Part shown: one piece after another, positions 46,005 to 58,345 of the stretch
How the letters are laid out: the number at the start of each line of letters is the position of its first letter
How positions within the stretch are numbered: the stretch's first letter is position 1
Assembly: GCA_029964075.1 (NCBI GenBank)
Contig: CM057129.1
Coordinates: forward strand, 14,809,430 to 14,873,429
Reading direction: 5' to 3'
DNA length: 64,000 nt
From: Patiria pectinifera
Taxonomy: Eukaryota > Echinodermata > Asteroidea > Valvatida > Asterinidae
Notes under the pieces: model-generated
What the model saw: the letters and a program-made list of their open reading frames with translations, nothing else
What the model was told of the DNA's origin: nothing
Database searches by the model: none
Position numbers and translations under genes: made by a program

Positions 46005-46338
46005 CAGTGTTTCCCCTGCCCATTCAAATGTGAGGTGGCCCACCTCGCTACTTTCAGTGACCACCTCGCTCAATTTTTGCCAATATCACCACCTCGCTGT
46101 GAAGATTGGCAAAAAAGGAAATATCAATTGAAAAATTTTCATTTTGTGTAATATACATGTATGAGCATTTTCCTTTACCTCCATGTATCAAGAACTCACA
46201 ATTTCGATGTGTTTTTGGAATCATCGCGCATTTTTGTGAGCGCTGCATTCTTTTCAGTTTGCAGACTGTAAATTTTGTTTCAATCATCAACTTGAATTGT
46301 TACCACCTCGCTCAGTTCATTAGCCAGGGGAAACACTG
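46005..46338. mobile_element. Non-autonomous hAT-like transposon with 8 bp target-site duplication
   Basis: 334 bp. The left end is CAGTGTTTCCCCTG and the right end is its inverse, CAGGGGAAACACTG. The element is flanked by the perfect 8 bp direct repeat CAAGTGAC (45997-46004 and 46339-46346), the target-site length of hAT transposons. Inside, CCACCTCGCT occurs four times near the ends (46040, 46061, 46089, 46303), like the subterminal transposase-binding repeats known in hAT elements. No transposase is encoded. Confidence 0.93.
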
Positions 46339-46499
46339 CAAGTGACCATACTCAATCTCCAGCGGGACAACATTCAAACCATGCATAAGAATTTAGAAAA
46401 GCCCTGTCTGTAAAATAAAGCTTTTCCAAGGAAAACTCTGACATAAAAAAAAACAATGTTCAAAACTAGCCTTTCATGGTTTAACAGATCAATACAACC

Positions 46500-46870
46500 C
46501 TCATCATTCAAGGGATCTTTGACTAGGGAGGAGGGATAAATGATAAGAGTTTTCTTTAGAACAAGCCCACAGCTTCAGTCAAGGGACTTAGGTGTCTGAA
46601 AGCTCTCCATCCATTGGGGATTAGCAACAGAGTACAAAAGAAATAGGGGAAGGGGGAGATAAAGGTTCTTAATTTGCATAATCACCAGGCAGCCCCTGAC
46701 CAATCAATACACAGATAATGGGATTAGGTTGGAGTTGGGGACAGATACATGTAATGTGATTAGTGTTCAATGAACAGTTAGCCAGAATTTGGCAAGGGAA
46801 TGATGCACTGGCTGCAATGGGGGCAGTGCAATTAGTGACGATTACCTAACTATTGTAAATACAGTGCAAT
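46500..46870. other. Motif-rich non-coding block, possible enhancer
   Basis: Contains GGATTA at 46618-46623 and 46731-46736, several ATTAG/GATTA homeodomain-type cores and an AGATAA GATA-type motif, in sequence that is not repetitive. This is motif reading only, with no conservation data. Confidence 0.25.
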
Positions 46871-48658
46871 GCACTAGATATGAACATGAATACCCTGAAT
46901 TGAATAAAAGAATGCTCTGCTCTCAGTTCATCTTCTGTGCCTGCTTACTCTGTTGTAACTTGAATGTCTGAATGTTGTTTTTGTTGTGCTCTATGCTCTA
47001 TGGCGAATCTGAAATGATGAATTTTTTAATTTTGTATGGTGATTCTGAATGACTCTTTTTCTTTTTGACTTGCCCTATGCCCTATTTTGATTTTGAAGTT
47101 TTAGTTTTTTTTTTGGTTGCTAGCAAAAATTGAATGAACTAACTATTTTTTGTATGCAGTAAGTGCGAAATTGGACGGGAAAACCTATATTACAGTGTAT
47201 AAACATAGCCCCAAATGGAACAACCTGTAGTGTTATTAAAAAAAAAAAAAACTATATTCTTTCAAGTTTCATGTCCATGTAATTTTATTAACTTTAGGCA
47301 AGGAACACTGAGAACATTCAGTGCAATTCAAACGTATATAAACCTTTTGAAAGTTGAAAGAAATTCAAATTGTTGCCGTTATGAACATGTCTGCAAAATG
47401 AAAGTGTGAATTCTGCGGCTCAACCTCTGCCCTTTCGAGCCCAAGGAACGACCCACAAATTTTATCCTCTTGTCAAAGCATTAGGAAAATCTCCTCTCTT
47501 GGGAGCCCAACCACTGATGTATTATGTCCATTCAAAATAGTGAGTATGTGGCTCATTCAGCCCCTTTTCACTGAATATTTTCTTTTCTTTCAACCATTTC
47601 AGGTGAAATCCAGTCTGCATCCAACGTGCATTCACACAGTCCGACCAGCTCAAGTAAAACCAACAGGATTATATTGCCCACTTTTTTTTTTAAAAGACCG
47701 ATAGATTTTGGAACAGAGCTCAGGATTTTGCCTGTGCTGTATTTATGAATGGGAGGATTAAGCCTGAGTGGGACTAGTTTCGTTGGGAAATATACTTTCT
47801 TTTTTTTAAATGTTATCCAGAACAGACAAGAACATATGTTGGACATCCAAGGCTTTAGGACACTATATGCTGCGAGTATCACGGTTGTATGAGGAATGCA
47901 GTGAAAAAAATAAATTGTTAAATTTTTGCCTGTCACTGTCAATAAGTGCACATAAATTGTAGCATGTTGACCGTTCCTTTCGCCTCCTTGTTGATGGTTC
48001 CTTTCACACCAAAAAAACAACTTTTTAAAACATCTGTATTCCATAAACCATTACATTTACAACAACTACCTGTACTTGTGTTCTAAAATACCTTATTTTT
48101 TACTTCTTCTTTTTTAGGTAAAATTTTTACTATAAAATAGGCATAAGTTCTTATTAGCAACACAAAATTACGATGCTCACACAAGCCTACATAAATGTGA
48201 TGAAATAAAGAACTGGCAAATAAATGGAATGAAATTAATTATCAACAATGAATTTAATTATCAACAATTATTTAATCAAGAATTTGACATTTGAAATGGA
48301 GTACGCTTTTCTCTTGTAAGGGGTTCCGGTTACTCCATCCAAATGTATTTCTTTCATGTTCGGTCATTTCTCCATCTGATGAGAGTGAGAGCAAGCTAAG
48401 ACTTAAATCCACTGACAATCTGGATTAGCTCAGGATTATCCCGAACTGTCTTCCCTTTCTCAATTGAAGATTAGGGATAGCATCCTACATGTAGCACAGA
48501 CAAATCGCCAACAGTGACAACTGCCGGCTTGTCTACCTCATGAAAGACTCATGAAGGGAGATGCATGATGTAACTTCAGGCAGTTACACAGCCTTTGCAC
48601 GCGATGCTGCATCAGAAGTGGTGAGGCGCTGGTGGGGGGGGGGGGGTGGAGTGGACAC

Positions 48659-48684
48659 CAACAATAGATCAATACCTATTGTTG
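48659..48684. promoter_or_regulatory. Palindromic SOX-type motif
   Basis: CAACAATAG (48659-48667) and its exact inverse CTATTGTTG (48676-48684), 8 bp apart. Each arm contains ACAAT/ATTGT, the SOX core. SoxE-group proteins can bind inverted pairs as dimers, though usually with shorter spacing. A run of G precedes it (48635-48647). Confidence 0.3.
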
Positions 48685-49806
48685 ATTTTAGACAACATAA
48701 CTTAAAAGGTGGGCAGGCATCTTCTGAAGATGATGCGCCTTGACATGAAAGTCCATTGTTGAGACAGTGTACACCGGTTGTTTTGAACACCCAGCATAAT
48801 GGCCGGGGAACCGGTTGGAAAATGGGAGATGTTTGTCCATTTCTACCAAAATAGCATCGATTGAGCTGAGAGAGGGGGACAGGGGGCAGAGGAAGTGTTG
48901 TACCGTACAAAATGAGGAACGTAACTTAATGAAAGGAGTACTGTGAGGAATGAAGGCTCTAGTAAACAGCAAAGCAACACCTGATCTCACTGACAATGTA
49001 AGATACAGAAAGGTCTGTCAAAAATTCAAGCTAGAATACAAAAATACTGAAAGCCTACATGTTCAAGTCATTGAGAGCATTTTACGTTCAATACAATTTC
49101 ACTGACCACACAGGTATAGAGTATGTAAAACCTTTCGAATTTCATTCGACAAAGATAACAAAAAATACATCTGTAGGGGGATGCATTGAAAAATCAGAGC
49201 AAACACACTTTTACTTTCAAGAAATGTAATATCAAGACCTATTTTTACACGTAGGTGTATCGAAAGGCAAACAGGCCTGTATTATATGACTAAAACAGAA
49301 CCAAGTTTTGGTTTTGTTAAATTGCATAACGTGCTTCTACATGTATTTCGATATCGAAATGATCATTTGGTCTGTGTAAGTACAAACAATCCAATGAAAT
49401 CAAATAGCATGGAAAAAGTCAAATAAGCGTACAAGAACTAGTGTAGATATCACTTGGAACTACAACATTACAGAGTGTCAAACAAAACGGAAGAGACGAG
49501 TACAGTGATCTGCTTTTGCATGACACAATGAAAATAGGAAATGTTGTTCACCTGTATCAACAGAATGACAGAAATTAAAAGTGCAAGTGTTACACAGTAC
49601 TTAGAACACTGTTGTGAAAGTTAAAAATACTTCCCTTATCTTGTTTGAGACAAGTTATCAGAATAAACTCATCTTTCATTTGTGTAAAACAAGGTTCACT
49701 TGTATAGAGCCATGAAATCAATGCGATAAAGTACTTTTTCAGTATGTCAAATTGTTTTCCATGAAGTTGGCTGTACTTTTAGTGATTGGAATTTAGACAA
49801 AATAAA

Positions 49807-49987
49807 CAGGGGTGTGAGTGACCTCTAACAAAAAATAAAAAAAAATAGAAAAAACAGAAAAAAAAAAAAAAAAAAGAAAAACTTTGAAATCTCCTATACT
49901 TTTGTACACAGCAAGTGAGGGAAAATAGCTGAAATCCAAAACAAAAAAAGCTGAAATCAGCTATAAAGCTGAGATTTCACACCCCTG
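49807..49987. mobile_element. Short inverted-repeat transposon, CAGGGGTGTGA ends
   Basis: 181 bp with perfect 11 bp inverted ends CAGGGGTGTGA ... TCACACCCCTG and a directly flanking repeat AATAAA (49801-49806, 49988-49993). The ends look hAT-like, but only 6 bp of duplication is seen instead of 8. The interior contains a long A-rich tract and GCTGAAATC/GCTATAAAGCTGAGATTT motifs. Confidence 0.75.
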
Positions 49988-50255
49988 AATAAAGGTCTTT
50001 TATTTTGTAATGTCAAGTTACTGTTCCTGGTTCTTCACGTGTGCATTTTCTTATGGGTTTTAGTCACTGGCAGCTTTTAATCACACAAGACTCCTAGGAA
50101 GGCATTTGACTTTGTCTCTGGTGAACATCTGACTCTGAGGCTGAGAGATTTCAACCTTATCATCTGCTCTACCAAGGTCAAGCTCATCAGCAAAATACTA
50201 GAAGACTCACGTCATTACAGTCAAGTAAGAGTGGACGAGGACCCTGACATTTTAG

Positions 50256-50784
50256 TTAAAGGGTCCATGAAATTAATTTTACACTGGAGCCGAGCATATT
50301 TGTAGCAAATTTCCATTCCTTTGAAATGTATAAAAACTATGAGACATCCCTTTTTGGTAATAAGTTTTGCAAAGTGCACTTTTTTAAACTTTTAAAATGC
50401 TTCAAGCTTTCCCTGACAAGTGAGGGCGCCGTTGCTGTGATGTCACCTAACACACCCTTGTCTTCAAATTTTTAACCCAAAATTCCGCTTATTTGAAAAC
50501 ATTACTAAGCATAAAGTTTCTCATTGCCTTACTGAAACAACATGAACCTGTGAAAGCAGAAAAATAGCCGCATCAAACCCCTAAAATTCTGGTGAGCAGA
50601 TGTGAAACTGATGTTTTCTGCCTTGAATGACATCACAGTTTTACTCATGAACATTGAAATTGGCATCAACATACATTTAGAAACAAAAATGCACCAAAAA
50701 TGCCCTTAAAATAAAAGGCAGCATAAAAAATAAAGTTATGTGGAACACAACTTAGGTAGATTTCAAGAATTGCATGCCCTTTAA
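50256..50784. mobile_element. Palindromic MITE-like element (about 530 bp)
   Basis: The outer ends TTAAAGGGTCCATG and CATGCCCTTTAA are approximate inverses. Inner arms CTGTGATGTCA (50435-50445) and TGACATCACAG (50628-50638) are exact inverses. No ORF of note lies inside. Confidence 0.6.
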
Positions 50785-52058
50785 AAAGCTAATTTGTGTG
50801 GCAATGTGTTTATTGGAAACAATCTCCACCTAAATAATTCAGCCAATATCAACCAACAATTGAACATACTGTAGAGACACTTTACAGACCTTTGTATTTT
50901 TTATAATTAATAGCACTAAAAAGTCTTTCAGCCCTTGTTGATACCAATTTATATTCAGGGTTAGCCCCAAGTCAGCTTCAACATATTCAGCAAAGTGCAA
51001 TTTTGACAACTGTAGGTCTCCACTTTTGGTATGGGATTTTTCAACCCATCTAAAAAAAATTAGATTGGTGCTGATTTAAAATCACTTTTTTTAATGACAC
51101 CAGATATTTCTCCAAAAAGTTTTCAGTAGCTTGGAAGCGTATATTGAAACCCAAAGAGAGAGAAAGAAGTTTTAGAGGTGGAAAGTAAACCCACAAATAA
51201 CTTTCCAGCATCCAGGTGGGAAAATGCCCATACCTTGGTGTCATCAATCTCTGAATGAAATGTTGCAAGTATGTGAACAGGATCTTGGTTTACGACAAGG
51301 GTCATTTGAAGCTGATTTTTGAAAGCACGAAGAGCCCCTTTGGTGTCACTTTCTGTGAAGCATTGCCATAGCACAGGTACATGTGAAGCTCTATGAGCCG
51401 AACAAAAAGAGGAAATCAAACTAGAGGAAGTCGGTGATGTTTGTTCTCTGATGGTCATTTCCACAGGGCTGGTCAAGGATCTATGGATTTCCTGTTGCAC
51501 CAATGCACACAGTGACCCGGAGATTCGTGGTAAGATGGTTGTTTCAAAATTGAAAAGGGAAAATTTCTATGCGGATATTACACGCTTTACCTGGAAAATG
51601 GCTGATGAAATAAAACTAGAATGGGATCATCTGGGGCAGCGGGAAATTGATTTTACAATTCCAAATTCCAAATGTATGTAAAATCTAGTGCTACAAAAAT
51701 GCACCTTTTGTTCTGCAACAGACATTTTGTAGCACTTTAAATGTCTACCACTATGCTGATGGGTTTTTCTACAAATTTAGGGTCAAAAGTGTGAAAAAGA
51801 ATCCTGTCCTCACGACATGTACCTCTGAACTTTGAAATTTGCCAATCAAGTATCGAGAATTACTTCAAACAATTGTTCAATTTGTTGAGCAAGTTTGCTT
51901 TCATAATAACTCCTGGAGGATGACTACATTAAGAAGTGCATCCAAAATTATTAGATCATAGATGTCAGGTGAAACAGAGACGGGAAAATCTAATGGCCCT
52001 GATGCAGCTATTTATGTACATAAATATGGTGTGGTCAGGGTTCTGTATCTGTATATTA

Positions 52059-52160
52059 CATGTATAGTCGGTAAAGCATCCCGGGGAAAACATCACACCA
52101 CCTTAGAGAGAAGACGATGACAAGAAATTACAGTTTCAGTGTTTGAATCCCAGCCCAAAA
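52059..52160 (+). repeat. Possible decayed tRNA-derived SINE head
   Basis: AGTCGGTAAAGCATC resembles an A-box and GTTTGAATCCCAGCC, about 75 bp later, resembles a B-box. The spacing is long and no cloverleaf was drawn. Low confidence. Confidence 0.25.
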
Positions 52161-52212
52161 ATGCATTTTTAGACCGTTCTTTGATTTGTGTCTGATCATG
52201 TTTTACAGGCAT

Positions 52213-52353
52213 GCAACTGAGAATTTAGAAAAAACGAGGAAACTCCAAACCACACAAGACTTTCCTACAGTGTTTTTTAATTTGTAATGGTAGTCACAAC
52301 AAGAAGTAAAAACGAAGAAATCCGCGGATCGGAGGAAAAGTTGCATGCCTGGT
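52213..52353. repeat. Dispersed repeat, copy 2
   Basis: Partner of 45843-45980, with the same block order and similar spacing. Confidence 0.75.
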
Positions 52354-53497
52354 TTTACTATAACTGCAGTTTGCAGAGCGTGTCATCAGGACATCATAAA
52401 ACTAGATACATGTACGCTGAGCACGTGCCATTTACCCTGCAAAGCATTCCAGCACTTCCCATGCACATCCCGTCGGAAAGCCATCCGGAAATGATGCAAA
52501 TCTGGTCAGGTGTTTCGTGCTTTATGTCCCTGAAAAAAAAGTTTCCACTTTACTGTGAGACTGCTGGATTGCAATCTTACATGTACATGTATATCAGCAA
52601 CTTTACAAGGGGTCAGCTAAATTACTACCAGTTCAATTCAAAATGTTAATGTTTTTCCCATCCAGCACTTAAGTTTAGTTAATACCAACTACTCCCATTC
52701 AGCAAGATTCTACATCTACTTGGTCTTAAAAAAAAAAAAAAGCGAAAAATAACAGCATTCGCACGCTGTCCAAGTCATTTCCAGCAACCACCTCAAAACA
52801 CATTTCCCACACAACAGGTACAACAACAGGTCTGATTTAAAAATCCTAGAGCGAGTAGAATGCCGGGACACCAGTTATATTCAGTTAATCTTAACAACAT
52901 AACACACACCTATGTCACCAGCGGCACTGTGAATAAACTGTACAGTCCGTGTCAACAAAAGGATAATGAATACACTTGGGTCTGAGGGCAAAATACTCCT
53001 CACAGAAGGAAAAAAAGAACTTGCTTCTGGGCTATCGTAGTGATGATCGCTCAATGCTCAAACCCTTTTGGGATTTTGTTGTCTGGGACAAGAAAATATC
53101 TGCAGGCTAGACTGAGGGGGATCTGTCTTTAAGAAAAAGGAAAGAAATTTTGTGGTGAGATTGCCTGGGTGATTGTGTTAACAGGTGCATGGGGTGAAGT
53201 GGTTTTTGGGGTTTTTTTCAATCTTCAACCAGTCTGGAGCCTCACCTCGGCTAAATACTTCATCAAGTTGCCAATCAAGAAAAGTGATGTGTGGCATAAT
53301 AGCACCCGCTGTACTACCGATTTCATTGAGCTCAACATTCATGACACCAAGCAAATATCAGATGAAGTTTCTACATGATCTGTTGAATTCTCACACTCAC
53401 TTTCAGAGGCACGAGCAGAACCAAGTCCGATCGAACAAGGATCAACAAGGCATAGCGTTCACACTCACACCAGTTTGTACACGCATTGGGAACTCGT

Positions 53498-54180
53498 TTC
53501 ACACTGGCAAGAATCCAATATGGGTTCTACATTTGCCCAGCACTCTAGGGGAACTAGAGTGCTGGGCACCAGGGGTAAAATCCAATCCTGGAGGGAACCA
53601 GGGTTGAGGAGGGGCTGTACTCGGGTAGAAAATCCTACTCTGGTTCCCACCAGGACTCGATTTTATCCACACTACTACTAGTTGATGCTACTGGAGAAGA
53701 CGTTGTTACTAATTGTTTTATCTAATACTTGAGATTCGTCTCAGCCATCCAGCCCGATCCTGGGCAGCACGAACAGCCTGATCGTGTTTGAGGACGATGG
53801 CGTTAAGGTCGTCTATGATCTGTGAGAGGTAGGTACGAGGCAGGCCTCCTCCCTGTCGGAAGGGCTCTGATGGTTGGTTTTTGGGGTTCAGGAAGCTAAC
53901 AAGAGGCACCTCAGGTCTCCGCAGTGCGTGACCAATTAAGCGAAGGCGACTTCTCAGGAAGGTGGTTGTGGCAGGTGCTACACATACGAGCGTACAAGTC
54001 GACGTTGGATAGCTGTACCGAGAAGTGCACACCAAGGTAGTAACATAGGGGAGCGCGGTGGGTAGCGTCAAGATGCCTGGCCATGGTTTCGGTGATTGCT
54101 AGGGCATTTTACCCATGTAGAGCGCTGGGCAAATGTAGAACCCATGTACATTTGTAAACTTGGATTCTTGCTAATGTGAA
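53498..54180. mobile_element. Inverted-repeat element interrupted by a retrotransposon fragment
   Basis: The arm at 53498-53545 and the inverse arm at 54121-54180 match: GGGTTCTACATTTGCCCAGC (53522-53541) has its exact inverse at 54124-54143, and TTCACACTGGCAAGAATCC (53498-53516) pairs with 54162-54180. The left arm is itself followed by two smaller hairpins (GCCCAGCACTCTAG...CTAGAGTGCTGGGC, and a 27 bp imperfect one at about 53577-53660). Between the arms lies a minus-strand LINE fragment. Confidence 0.75.
53718..53969 (-). pseudogene. Non-LTR retrotransposon C-terminal fragment
   Basis: The minus-strand frame contains FLRSRLRLIGHALRRPE, then DDLNAIV and AAQDRAGWLRRI, ending at a stop. 'R-RL-x-GH-LRRPE ... 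AAQDRAxWRRRI' is the common C-terminal tail of LINE-encoded reverse transcriptases. The catalytic part is absent, so this is a dead fragment. The continuation further 5' (to 54071) is open but not recognisable. Confidence 0.75.
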
Positions 54181-55376
54181 TATCTCGGGATGGACACATG
54201 TCCAACACAGAGATTTGGGATAGTGTGAAAGAACCTTACTTTTTTTAAATTCAAATGAGGTATTGAAATGACGACTCATAACTCAGTAACTGGAAACGAA
54301 ATAAGCCACTACCAGCATCCTCATGGGTGAGAAAGCATGGCCCAAGGCTGTATCTCATCAGTTCAGTTCGATATCAAACACATCATTCAATTCTCTGAGA
54401 AAGTATTCCCTCAAAGTTATGTGGCTGGGTTTTTTTTCTAAAGTTCAATTTGAAAACTGCCTCTTTCTTTTCACTCTTTTTTCTTTTAAGATGCTGACAG
54501 AAAGATTAATGCTTGATAACGGTTTGTGGAACATGAAGGCTTCATGTGTTTTTATTGTGGACTTCAAGTCTGTCAGTCCTAATCAAATCATGTGAACTAC
54601 AAAAAGTCTGTGAAAATCCTACTTTCGATTATTTTTCTACTCTTTTAGAAAATCCTTTACAAGCAACAAGGAGCTGTTTACGCCAGCACTCAATTTTCCT
54701 TGGAACCAGAGCCTGTTTTCATGTCATTCAACAACAACAAAAAAACGAGAGAGCAAAAAACTAATAACCCAACCGAAATCTACCCTCACAATTACACTAA
54801 CCCTTCAAGGCCTAAACCTTAGGTTTGTTGCCCAGACACAATAGAAAACCACAACAAACAGCAGCAATAATGGCCCAGACTGGGACCACTCCACAAACTC
54901 TCAATATTCAATGGAGGTTCATTTGGAGAATACAAAGTCCGATAAAAAGGGGAAAAAAACATGAGGTCTTTTTCCACTATGTGCTAATGCTTCACGGAAC
55001 CCCTGGTGACGGGCATCTTTCTTCAGTAACAAACAACAGTGTCTGCAATCTTATTGGCTGTTATGGCACACCGACTAACAAACATGGGGTTTTTGTTAGG
55101 ATTTTTTTTCTGTGATGGATTCAAGTCTTTTTAATGTCTGCTGGTACTGTACACCTTCACAGCATGTTTACACGCAGTTAGAAGAATACACTGACCACAA
55201 ACGACTTCTGTTTTCTTAGTACATTTGTACCAAATGAAAAACAGCCTGGGCAGAGACTTGGCGAGGAGCCCAGGAAGCGTGATACACATTTCTGTCAACA
55301 CCTGGGCCTAATGACTTTGTGCTTTTTATTCTAGGATAAAAAAATGGAGCTGCTGATAAGTACAGTAATTTTTCAG

Positions 55377-55505
55377 GAAATATTTGCTGAGCAAAACAGG
55401 TTACCAGTGAAATTGTCATGAGATTTTACATTGCTTGAGACTGGTTTCCGGCTGATGTTATCTTGGTACATACAAATTTGTTAAGCAATATTTTCTGTTT
55501 AAAGC
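55377..55505. repeat. Dispersed repeat, copy 2
   Basis: Second copy of the repeat at 13110-13260, aligned through GCAAAACAGGTTACCAG and GAGACTGGTTTCCGGCTGAT. The copies are clearly diverged. Confidence 0.6.
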
Positions 55506-57191
55506 AGTTTGTAGGACAAGAGAAAGTGATATAAACAAAACTTTCAAACAACTAAACTGTGAACAGAAATAGAAATATAATATGGTGCATGTTTATGGTG
55601 TAAATCAAGAACACACATGCAAAATCATCCAGATGAATTGAGGACAGGAACCAAATCGAGGACCACCTCGATTAGAAAATGAGTACAAAACCAATGAGAG
55701 CTTTTGCTTAAAAGTAAGAGTGCAAAACAAAGGAAAAGGGAAGAGGAACAATAGGAGATTTAAATCATCAAGAAACCTGCGAGTACATGTGTATGTCGTA
55801 ACCAGGCAGGAATTGGGTAGCGCTACCGGTACGAGAGGAAAAACAGCTACAAAATGACATGGGGGTGATTTTTGACGATTTCGAGATTTTAAAAAAAAAA
55901 ATTGTGATGCTACCAATGTTTAAAATGTTCTGTAAACGTTTCAAACTAAAATTTCATCGACAAAGTATTTTTATCAAAACACATTTAGAGAGGCGTGTCA
56001 TTTCACAAAATGACACTTTGTTCCAGATTCTGTTCTGAAATGACGCAAAAGTAGCATGACATTTGGGACAGTCTGATTTCAAAATTTAATAACTTCACTT
56101 GGGGAATATCCAATTTCAAAATAGAAAGCGGCGTTTCCAAGAGCAAGGTCTATATTTCACTAATACTGCAATAACTCAAAATTGACTTCTTACCCAAAAG
56201 TGCCTGATTTTGACATACCATGTCACATCCGTACCTAAGAGTGATGTCAGTGATTATTTGCCATACAAGTCTCTTCTTCCAAAATGAAACTAAACTTACC
56301 TTCTATAAAGGACAATGTCGTGAATCCTGACACACAAGACTTTTACGGATATAAACTTGACTGTTACTGTTTTGCCCAAAGACGCTGGATGCCTGCAAGC
56401 TCACTGATCTTTTCTCATAGAACAAACTGCAAAAACAAGGAAAGAAAAATGTAATAAATATGGGAGATTCTCCATTAACAATTAATACAATCAGGATACT
56501 GTTTTCACCAATGCTTGAGGCCATTTGGTTAGCGAATTGTCCTTATCCAGTATTGGTAACATTTTAGGGTAAACATTAATTTTGCAAATTTCCCCTGAAA
56601 AGAACATTCTTCCCCTAGCCTTCTCAGAAACGGAAAGCTGTAGGTTTATGTTTTACTTTCAGATCGTCATCAATAAACGGGTGTCATTATATAGGATAAC
56701 TTAAATTTTAAAATACAAATAATATTCTTTTGACAGTGAACTTTGGAATCAAATACAAATGAACAAGCAGCTTTGTTTACACTATGTTTATGTTCGGCAC
56801 AGCGCCAAATCGGTTGCTATGTGCGTAACTACCAACGCAACAGCCGTACTCGGATCTGTACTGAAATTGGCAACGAGGATTTTCAACATTGCTGCATCTT
56901 TGCATCATTGCAGCATAAAACAGTAATTAGTTTTGTTTTCAATTTTCTAACAACATCTACGACATGTTGATGCCACCAATAGTCTAGCCTGCTGATGAAG
57001 ATCTTTGCTGTGATACATGAGACCAAATGTCCTCGTACTTTGTTCACATGTGTTCTTTCAGCTAAGCAGGGACAATGCCTCCTAATAATATCCCCATCTG
57101 ACTCCCATAAGGAAGCACATATAAACAGAACTAACGATTTATATTTCAGCACTGACCATCACTGAAAGAAGAGGAATATTGTTGCATTTCC

Positions 57192-57552
57192 AATTCGGGC
57201 GATTCACACTGCAGCGCGACACCAAGAGTTTGCCATGGAGAGTCCTTTCTTCAAGTTTACGGTCGACAAAACACAGTCCATTTGAATGAGTGTCAGTGGA
57301 CAACTTGAGCTAATTTGTTAAAGATTGGGGCATAGCGTTCTCAGTTCTGCCGCCATACAAAAAAACCACCTTATTGATAAAAAGAAAGGCAATCATTTAC
57401 TCGAATCACTTACAAAACTATTGACTGGAAAAACTAACAATTTCAAATGTCCCGTATACAAATTTGTCGACCATCTCCCACAATGCACTTGGAAAAATGA
57501 ACTCTCCGTGACAAAGTCTTGGTGGCGCACTGCATTGTTAATCGCCCGAATT
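57192..57552. mobile_element. MITE with about 53 bp imperfect inverted ends
   Basis: 361 bp. Left end AATTCGGGCGATT...GCAG-GCG-CACCAAGA..TTG..GGAGAG; the right end is its inverse, ending AATCGCCCGAATT. The outer 13 bp are perfect, the rest about 80% paired. The interior is AT-rich; a 115-codon ORF spans it but matches nothing I know. Confidence 0.85.
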
Positions 57553-58081
57553 CACCCACCAATCATACTGTTGCTTCTTGACCATTATGGATTGATGCAC
57601 AAAGATGTAACTCTTTTGCACAGTTTGCACAATCTCTGCAATGTCTCTGCAAACTTTCACTTAGAAATCTAGAAACCTGTAAATAGTTCCATTCTACCTG
57701 CATATCTCAGATGTTAAAAAAAGATGTGTTGCCTGTTCAGTAAACAATGACCAAGCTTAATGAAGGTCAATACTATCATTTGCCTTGTCACGAACATGTA
57801 CCTGATCATTTCCTCTATTTTTTTTCCCATGCGTACAATGAAACTGTCCAGTTTTCATTTTCGTTTTACTCTCACATCTATTTCCTTGTTACCACAAGGG
57901 TCATGCATGAGGAATGGTTTTTTGTGTGTTTTTTTGCAAGCCTTGGATAACATGAAAGTGCGGTCATTGCGGTGATCATAAAAAAATCTGTTGGTAGAGA
58001 ACAATAGGTTCTTGCGTGTTAACCATTTCGAAATACACATGCAGTGAATGGAAATAGGTTTGAGGCAGCGGAGAAAACAGT

Positions 58082-58345
58082 GGAGTGTGGCCTAGTGGTT
58101 AGGGTTCGTGACTCATGATCAGAGGGGCAGGGGTTCCATTCCAGCTGCTGGACATTTGTTGCGTCCTTGGGCAAGCCACTTCACCCCCACTTGCCTGTCT
58201 CCAGTCTCCACCCAGGAGTACAAATGGTACCAGCATTAGCTGGGAGTAACCTACGATGGACTAGCATCTCATCCAGGGGTGTTGTTTATGGCCAGCCTGA
58301 TGGACCACATTGACTCGTGACAGACAAAAAAGTTGATCCTCATTA
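58082..58345 (+). mobile_element. tRNA-derived SINE
   Basis: The head GTGTGGCCTAGTGGTTAGGG is a good RNA polymerase III A-box, and GGGGTTCCATTCCAGC about 40 bp later is B-box-like, so it derives from a tRNA. The body continues GTCCTTGGGCAAGCCACTTC and CTCCACCCAGGAGTACAAAT, a segment shared by many animal SINEs. The 3' end is not sharply defined. It would be transcribed on the plus strand. Confidence 0.85.

Noticed and set aside
57325..57672. 115-codon plus-strand ORF
   Set aside because: It spans the interior and right end of the MITE at 57192-57552, so it is an accidental frame.
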